DNA of 64,000 nucleotides, from contig NZ_LBDA02000006.1 of NCBI RefSeq assembly GCF_000980885.2, forward strand, positions 245,411 through 309,410, given 5' to 3'. Source of the stretch: Streptomyces malaysiense (GTDB taxonomy: Bacteria; Actinomycetota; Actinomycetes; Streptomycetales; Streptomycetaceae). Below, piece by piece: positions 59,573-64,000 of the stretch. Position numbers and translations under genes: made by a program. The notes beneath the pieces are model-generated. The model saw only the letters and a list, made by a program, of their open reading frames with translations. It made no database searches and was not told the DNA's origin. Every line of letters starts with the position of its first letter. The first letter of the stretch is position 1.

Positions 59573-59809
59573 TCAGTGCCCCTGGGACGCCTGGGACTGC
59601 GGCACCGGCGGATCCGCGGGCGTGGACAGCGCCGGCATGCCGATGACCAGCGCGCCCACCAGCCCGGCCACGACGGTCAGACCCAGCAGCCAGCGCCCGG
59701 CTATCTCGCCGAAGGACCCCCGCGCGCGCGGCGGGGGAGCCACATTGCTGCGGAACGTGTCGCCTTCGGCGAGGAAGGCGAAGGGTACGGGCTCGCGGCG
59801 GCGGGACAT
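59573..59809 (-). CDS. Short membrane protein
   Basis: 78 residues from ATG 59809 (MSRRREPVPFAFLAEGDTF), about 11 bases after AAAGGAG; GTG 59821 adds four residues. One hydrophobic helix (WLLGLTVVAGLVGALVIGM) lies in the second half, with the end facing outward and rich in Pro/Ser/Gln. No family. It is divergent from thyX with the thyX leader between, and 90 bases from the PH-domain gene on the same strand. Confidence 0.65.
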   Translation of the reverse strand: MSRRREPVPFAFLAEGDTFRSNVAPPPRARGSFGEIAGRWLLGLTVVAGLVGALVIGMPALSTPADPPVPQSQASQGH

Positions 59810-60005
59810 CGCGGCTGCCACTCCTTTCCACGTTCGGGGCCGAACGTACGGGTCTCACCGGTACAGACGCTCGAGTGCGGCAAAAGGTGCCCATGTCCGA
59901 AAAAATCGTCGGCATGTCTTGGGGTGAGGTGCCGCTCCGGCCCCCGGCGGGTGCCCCGTAAGGTGGGCGCGAACCACCGAAGTGATGGGAAGGACCCCAA
60001 CCCCC

Positions 60006-60734
60006 GTGACCACCCCCGAGTCGCTCACGTTCCGCAGCGATGTCACCGTCGAGCTGGTCAAGTCCAGCGCTTCGGACGCCGACGTCCTCTTCGCCGCCCG
60101 CGTCTCCACCGCCGGCGAGCAGTCCCTGGACGAGCTGAAGAAGGACCCCGAGCGCTCCAAGGGCCTGATCAACTACCTGATGCGCGACCGGCACGGCAGC
60201 CCGTTCGAGCACAACTCGATGACCTTCTTCATCAGCGCCCCGATCTTCGTCTTCCGCGAGTTCATGCGGCACCGGGTCGGCTGGTCGTACAACGAGGAGT
60301 CCGGCCGCTACCGCGAGCTGGAACCCGTCTTCTACGTCCCGGGCACCGACCGCAAGCTCGTGCAGCAGGGCCGCCCCGGCAAGTACGTCTTCGTCGAGGG
60401 CACCCCGGAGCAGCACTCCGCGGTCAAGGGCGCACTGGAGGAGTCGTACGAGCAGTCGTACGCGGCCTACCAGCGGCTGCTCGCCGAGGGGGTCGCCCGT
60501 GAGGTCGCCCGCTCGGTGCTCCCCGTCGGCCTGTACTCCTCGATGTACGCCACCTGCAACGCCCGCTCCCTGATGCACTTCCTCGGCCTGCGCACCCAGC
60601 ACGAGCTGGCCAAGGTGCCGTCCTTCCCGCAGCGGGAGATCGAGATGGTGGGCGAGAAGATGGAGGCGGAGTGGGCGAAGCTCATGCCGCTGACGTACGC
60701 CGCGTACAACGCGAACGGCCGCGTCGCACCGTAG
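60006..60734 (+). CDS. thyX: Flavin-dependent thymidylate synthase
   Basis: 242 residues; makes dTMP from dUMP with FAD and methylenetetrahydrofolate. The ThyX motif RHRVGWSYNEESGRY (RHRxxSxNExSxRY type) lies near residue 88; RSVLPVGLYSSMYATCNARS and LRTQHELAKVPSFPQREIE are the other conserved segments. GTG 60006 follows GGGAAGGA at 11 bases; GTG 59982 or ATG 59985 would add eight or seven residues. It lies between the 78-residue minus-strand gene and dapA, the known actinobacterial order. Substrate channel and catalytic residues look intact. Confidence 0.95.
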   Translation: MTTPESLTFRSDVTVELVKSSASDADVLFAARVSTAGEQSLDELKKDPERSKGLINYLMRDRHGSPFEHNSMTFFISAPIFVFREFMRHRVGWSYNEESGRYRELEPVFYVPGTDRKLVQQGRPGKYVFVEGTPEQHSAVKGALEESYEQSYAAYQRLLAEGVAREVARSVLPVGLYSSMYATCNARSLMHFLGLRTQHELAKVPSFPQREIEMVGEKMEAEWAKLMPLTYAAYNANGRVAP

Positions 60735-60817
60735 CGAGCCCTGCACGGAGAGCCCCCGCGAGACGCCGTTCCGTCGCGCGGAACGGATGTACGGGTCAGC
60801 CTCCTGAAGTGTCCGTA

Positions 60818-60897
60818 TTGCGGCATTTAGAGAAGTTCATCTAGCCTGATCAAACGGACCCGGCACTGCTTGAACCCCCGAGCAGGCAGTGCCGGGT
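60818..60897 (+). promoter_or_regulatory. Promoter-like sequence and hairpin before dapA
   Basis: TTGCGG (60818-60823) and TAGCCT (60842-60847), 18 bases apart, suggest a -35/-10 pair. ACCCGGCACTGC (60858-60869) pairs with GCAGTGCCGGGT (60886-60897). The hairpin could terminate thyX transcripts or attenuate dapA; its distance from the TAGCCT means it would be transcribed. The region to dapA holds no gene. Confidence 0.45.
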
Positions 60898-60969
60898 TCC
60901 ACCTTTGTCCTGACTTGCCCGGCCCCCCAAGGGCAGACCGCGCATGCCGCACCGAGTAGCGTGTTACCC

Positions 60970-61869
60970 ATGGCTCCGACCTCGACTCCGCAGACCCCCT
61001 TCGGGCGGGTCCTCACCGCCATGGTCACGCCCTTCACGGCGGACGGCGCACTCGACCTCGACGGCGCGCAGCGGCTCGCCGCCCACCTGGTGGACGCAGG
61101 CAACGACGGCCTGATCATCAACGGCACCACCGGCGAGTCCCCCACCACCAGCGACGCGGAGAAATCGGACCTCGTACGAGCCGTACTGGAAGCGGTCGGC
61201 GACCGCGCCCACGTCGTGGCCGGGGTCGGCACCAACGACACCCACCACAGCATCGAGCTGGCCCGTGAGGCCGAGCGCATCGGCGTCCACGGCCTCCTGG
61301 TCGTCACGCCGTACTACAACAAGCCCCCGCAGGAGGGCCTGTACCGGCACTTCACGGCCATCGCCGACGCGACCGGCCTGCCGAACATGCTCTACGACAT
61401 CCCCGGCCGCAGCGGCGTCCCGATCAACACCGAGACGCTCGTCCGGCTCGCGGAACACCCCCGCATCGTCGCCAACAAGGACGCCAAGGGCGACCTCGGC
61501 CGCGCCAGCTGGGCCATCGCCCAGTCCGGCCTCGCCTGGTACTCCGGCGACGACATGCTGAACCTACCGCTGCTGTCCGTGGGCGCGGTCGGCTTCGTCT
61601 CGGTCGTCGGCCACCTGGTCACCCCGGACCTGCGCGCCCTGGTCGACGCCTACATCTCCGGTGACGTCGTCAAGGCCACCGAGATCCACCAGAAGCTGCT
61701 CCCGGTCTACACCGGCATGTTCCGTACCCAGGGCGTCATGACCACCAAGGCCGCGCTCGACCTGCTGGGACTGCCCGGCGGTCCGCTGCGCTCGCCCATG
61801 GTCGAGTGCTCGCCCGAGGAGATCGCCCAGCTCAAGATCGATCTTGCCGCCGGCGGGGTACAGCTCTAG
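60970..61869 (+). CDS. dapA: 4-hydroxy-tetrahydrodipicolinate synthase
   Basis: 299 residues; condenses pyruvate with aspartate semialdehyde, first committed step of lysine/DAP synthesis. Motifs INGTTGESPTTSDAEK, TPYYNKPPQEG (catalytic Tyr near 116) and IVANKDAKGDLG (Schiff-base Lys near 169) are complete. ATG 60970 gives the usual length. It precedes rnj by 195 bases. No lysine-riboswitch core is evident in its leader. Confidence 0.97.
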   Translation: MAPTSTPQTPFGRVLTAMVTPFTADGALDLDGAQRLAAHLVDAGNDGLIINGTTGESPTTSDAEKSDLVRAVLEAVGDRAHVVAGVGTNDTHHSIELAREAERIGVHGLLVVTPYYNKPPQEGLYRHFTAIADATGLPNMLYDIPGRSGVPINTETLVRLAEHPRIVANKDAKGDLGRASWAIAQSGLAWYSGDDMLNLPLLSVGAVGFVSVVGHLVTPDLRALVDAYISGDVVKATEIHQKLLPVYTGMFRTQGVMTTKAALDLLGLPGGPLRSPMVECSPEEIAQLKIDLAAGGVQL

Positions 61870-62014
61870 CAACAGACTTCAGCACCACCCGGACCCCCGC
61901 GGTCCAGGAGTTCCCGGAAGTTTCCGGGGCTTCACAACTGAAGACACCACAACCGAATACGCGGGCCACCGGTCCCGCATTCCACAACGACAACTGCTTC
62001 GCACGAACGTCATG

Positions 62015-62045
62015 CGCGCCACGTGCCGTACCGGTACGTGGCGCG
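62015..62045 (+). promoter_or_regulatory. Hairpin in the rnj leader
   Basis: CGCGCCACGT (62015-62024) pairs perfectly with ACGTGGCGCG (62036-62045) around an 11-base loop that itself contains TACCGGT. The stem ends about seven bases before the GAGGAGAG ribosome site, so it could influence translation or be a processing site of the RNase J transcript. Confidence 0.55.
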
Positions 62046-62064
62046 TGTGGTTGAGGAGAGTCTT

Positions 62065-63750
62065 TTGAGTCATCCGCATCCTGAACTCGGCCCGCCCCCG
62101 CCGCTGCCCGAGGGCGGCCTACGGGTCACCCCGCTCGGCGGTCTCGGCGAGATCGGCCGGAACATGACGGTCTTCGAGTACGGCGGCCGTCTGCTGATCG
62201 TCGACTGCGGAGTGCTCTTCCCCGAGGAGGAGCAGCCCGGAATCGACCTGATCCTGCCCGACTTCTCGTCCATCCGGGACCGCCTCGACGACATCGAGGG
62301 CATCGTCCTCACCCATGGTCACGAGGACCACATCGGCGGCGTCCCCTTCCTGCTCCGCGAGAAGCCGGACATCCCGCTGATCGGCTCCAAGCTGACCCTC
62401 GCGCTGATCGAGGCCAAGCTCCAGGAGCACCGCATCCGGCCGTACACGCTGGAGGTGGCCGAGGGGAACCGCGAGCGCATCGGCCCCTTCGACTGCGAGT
62501 TCGTCGCCGTCAACCACTCCATCCCGGACGCCCTGGCCGTCGCCATCCGCACCCCCGCGGGCATGGTGGTGCACACCGGCGACTTCAAGATGGACCAGCT
62601 GCCGCTGGACAACCGGCTCACCGACCTGCACGCGTTCGCACGGCTCAGCGAGGAGGGCATCGACCTCCTGCTGTCCGACTCCACGAACGCCGAGGTCCCC
62701 GGGTTCACCGCGCACGAGCGGGACATCTCCAGCGTGCTGCGCCAGGTCTTCGCCGGCGCCCGCAAGCGGATCATCGTGGCGAGCTTCGCCAGCCACGTGC
62801 ACCGCATCCAGCAGATCCTGGACGCCGCGCACGAGTACGGCCGCCGGGTCGCCTTCGTCGGCCGCTCCATGGTCCGCAACATGGGGATCGCCCGCGACCT
62901 CGGCTACCTGAAGGTTCCGCCGGGCCTGGTGGTCGACGTCAAGACGCTGGACGACCTGCCGGACCACGAGGTGGTCCTGGTCTGCACGGGTTCCCAGGGC
63001 GAGCCGATGGCGGCGCTGTCCCGGATGGCAAACCGCGACCACCAGATCCGCATCGTCGACGGTGACACGGTCATCCTGGCCTCGTCGCTGATCCCCGGTA
63101 ACGAGAACGCCGTCTACCGCGTGATCAACGGCCTGACCCGCTGGGGCGCCAACGTCGTCCACAAGGGCAACGCCAAGGTGCACGTCTCCGGCCACGCCTC
63201 CGCCGGCGAGCTGCTGTACTTCTACAACATCTGCCGGCCGAAGAACCTGATGCCGGTGCACGGCGAATGGCGCCATCTGCGGGCCAACGCCGAGCTGGGC
63301 GCGCTCACGGGCGTCCCGCACGACCGGATCGTCATCGCCGAGGACGGCGTGGTGGTGGACCTGGTCGAGGGCAAGGCCAAGATCTCCGGCAAGGTCCAGG
63401 CCGGTTACGTGTACGTCGACGGGCTCTCCGTCGGTGACGTGGGCGAGCCCGCGCTCAAGGACCGCAAGATCCTCGGCGACGAGGGCATCATCTCGGTCTT
63501 CGTGGTCGTGGACTCCTCCACCGGCAAGATCACCGGCGGCCCGCACATCCAGGCCCGCGGCTCGGGCATCGAGGACGCGGCCTTCACCGAGGTCGTCCCG
63601 AAGATCAACGAGGTCCTGGAGCGGTCCGCCCAGGACGGCGTCGTGGAGCCCCACCAGCTCCAGCAGCTGATCCGCCGCACGCTCGGCAAGTGGGTCTCGG
63701 ACAACTACCGCCGCAGGCCGATGATCCTGCCTGTGGTCGTGGAGGTCTGA
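62065..63750 (+). CDS. rnj: Ribonuclease J
   Basis: 561 residues. Metallo-beta-lactamase/beta-CASP nuclease with endo- and 5'-3' exonuclease activity in rRNA and mRNA processing. The metal site LTHGHEDHIGGVPFLL lies near 83; AVNHSIPDAL and VHTGDFKMDQ follow; the beta-CASP motif SGHASAGELLYF is near 375. TTG 62065 (MSHPHPELG) is preferred since GAGGAGAG is six bases upstream; the longer upstream frame would consume that leader hairpin. It ends with a strong terminator. Confidence 0.95.
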   Translation: MSHPHPELGPPPPLPEGGLRVTPLGGLGEIGRNMTVFEYGGRLLIVDCGVLFPEEEQPGIDLILPDFSSIRDRLDDIEGIVLTHGHEDHIGGVPFLLREKPDIPLIGSKLTLALIEAKLQEHRIRPYTLEVAEGNRERIGPFDCEFVAVNHSIPDALAVAIRTPAGMVVHTGDFKMDQLPLDNRLTDLHAFARLSEEGIDLLLSDSTNAEVPGFTAHERDISSVLRQVFAGARKRIIVASFASHVHRIQQILDAAHEYGRRVAFVGRSMVRNMGIARDLGYLKVPPGLVVDVKTLDDLPDHEVVLVCTGSQGEPMAALSRMANRDHQIRIVDGDTVILASSLIPGNENAVYRVINGLTRWGANVVHKGNAKVHVSGHASAGELLYFYNICRPKNLMPVHGEWRHLRANAELGALTGVPHDRIVIAEDGVVVDLVEGKAKISGKVQAGYVYVDGLSVGDVGEPALKDRKILGDEGIISVFVVVDSSTGKITGGPHIQARGSGIEDAAFTEVVPKINEVLERSAQDGVVEPHQLQQLIRRTLGKWVSDNYRRRPMILPVVVEV

Positions 63751-63770
63751 CGACCCGTCGGCTCGGACCG

Positions 63771-63810
63771 GGAGCGGGGCGCCTCGATTTGCATCGGGGC
63801 GCCCCGCTCC
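63771..63810 (+). terminator. Strong terminator after rnj
   Basis: GGAGCGGGGCGCC (63771-63783) pairs with GGCGCCCCGCTCC (63798-63810); CGAT-TTGC-ATCG forms the inner loop. It is the last element of the rnj transcript and isolates the next operon. Confidence 0.85.
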
Positions 63811-63813
63811 AGT

Positions 63814-64000
63814 ACGTTTACGACCTCGCCCGGTTGGGAACCCCAGTACTTCACGTGCTGGTCAAGGTGCCCGGGACCGGGAGGGAAATCCGGCTCAGAA
63901 CTTCTGATAAAGTCGGAATCGCCGGAAAGGGAAACGCGAGAGCGAGAACCTGGAAAGCACCGAGGAAATCGGATCGGAAAGATCTGATAGAGTCGGAAAC
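63814..64000 (+). promoter_or_regulatory. Tandem promoter region typical of a Streptomyces rRNA operon
   Basis: The motifs TGATAAAGTCGGAA (63905-63918) and TGATAGAGTCGGAAA (63985-63999) are near-identical, 80 bases apart, with adenine/guanine-rich text between (GCCGGAAAGGGAAACGCGAG). From memory this is the leader of Streptomyces 16S rRNA operons, where tandem promoters share such -10 regions. No rRNA sequence is visible within the window, so the operon itself lies beyond 64000. Confidence 0.7.

Noticed and set aside
60858..60969. A lysine riboswitch before dapA
   Set aside because: Only one simple hairpin is seen; the conserved five-helix core with its purine motifs is absent.

Overview
The window reads as a stretch of Streptomyces chromosome (inference). 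Coding sequence is very GC-rich with strong third-position G/C bias, and GTG starts are frequent. The gene order dxr, rseP/rip1, ispG, GNAT, proS, rimP, nusA, ylxR, infB, rbfA, truB, ribF, rpsO, pnp, M16 peptidase, dapB, thyX, dapA, rnj is the core actinobacterial order also known from Mycobacterium tuberculosis (dxr-rip1-gcpE-GNAT is Rv2870c to Rv2867c). The Streptomyces-type accessory genes are XRE/DUF397/ATP-binding sets, a two-mycosin type VII secretion locus and an eCIS-core (DUF4157) protein.

Layout. 1-5252: the end of an acyl-CoA dehydrogenase, a secreted lamin-tail protein, then the isoprenoid (MEP pathway) genes dxr and ispG flanking a site-2 protease. 5275-9218: an accessory block with an ATP-binding regulator, a frameshifted XRE regulator, a DUF397 protein, a small membrane protein and a DUF4157 protein with an unexplained C-terminal domain. 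9325-16796: two acetyltransferases, proS, a kinase-fold protein without catalytic residues, a ferritin-like DUF4439 protein and a lipoprotein on the minus strand, then rimP-nusA-ylxR. 16941-26936: infB, a DUF503 protein, rbfA-truB, a large protein joining a degenerate protease to a P-loop NTPase, and ribF.

27024-52515 is a type VII (ESX-like) secretion locus. On the minus strand lie an EspI-like MinD ATPase, an unknown protein and eccE. On the plus strand lie eccB, mycP, two predicted secretion partners, a second mycosin and two WXG100 proteins. A minus-strand set of rearranged, lower-GC putative effector genes follows, then eccC, and then eccD with a beta-propeller protein on the plus strand. 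The eccC ATPase, the EccB/D/E membrane parts, the mycosins and the WXG100 pair would form one export machine. The minus-strand set between esx and eccC looks like its variable cargo: one gene is frameshifted and its paralogue has lost its N-terminal half.

52655-64000 returns to core genes: a second DUF397 protein, rpsO, pnp, an M16 peptidase, dapB, two small membrane-protein genes, a PH-domain protein, thyX, dapA and rnj. The last 190 bases carry two copies of a motif that looks like the tandem promoters of a ribosomal RNA operon, so an rrn operon probably starts just beyond the window. I saw no tRNA, rRNA, CRISPR array, transposase or phage structural gene inside the window.
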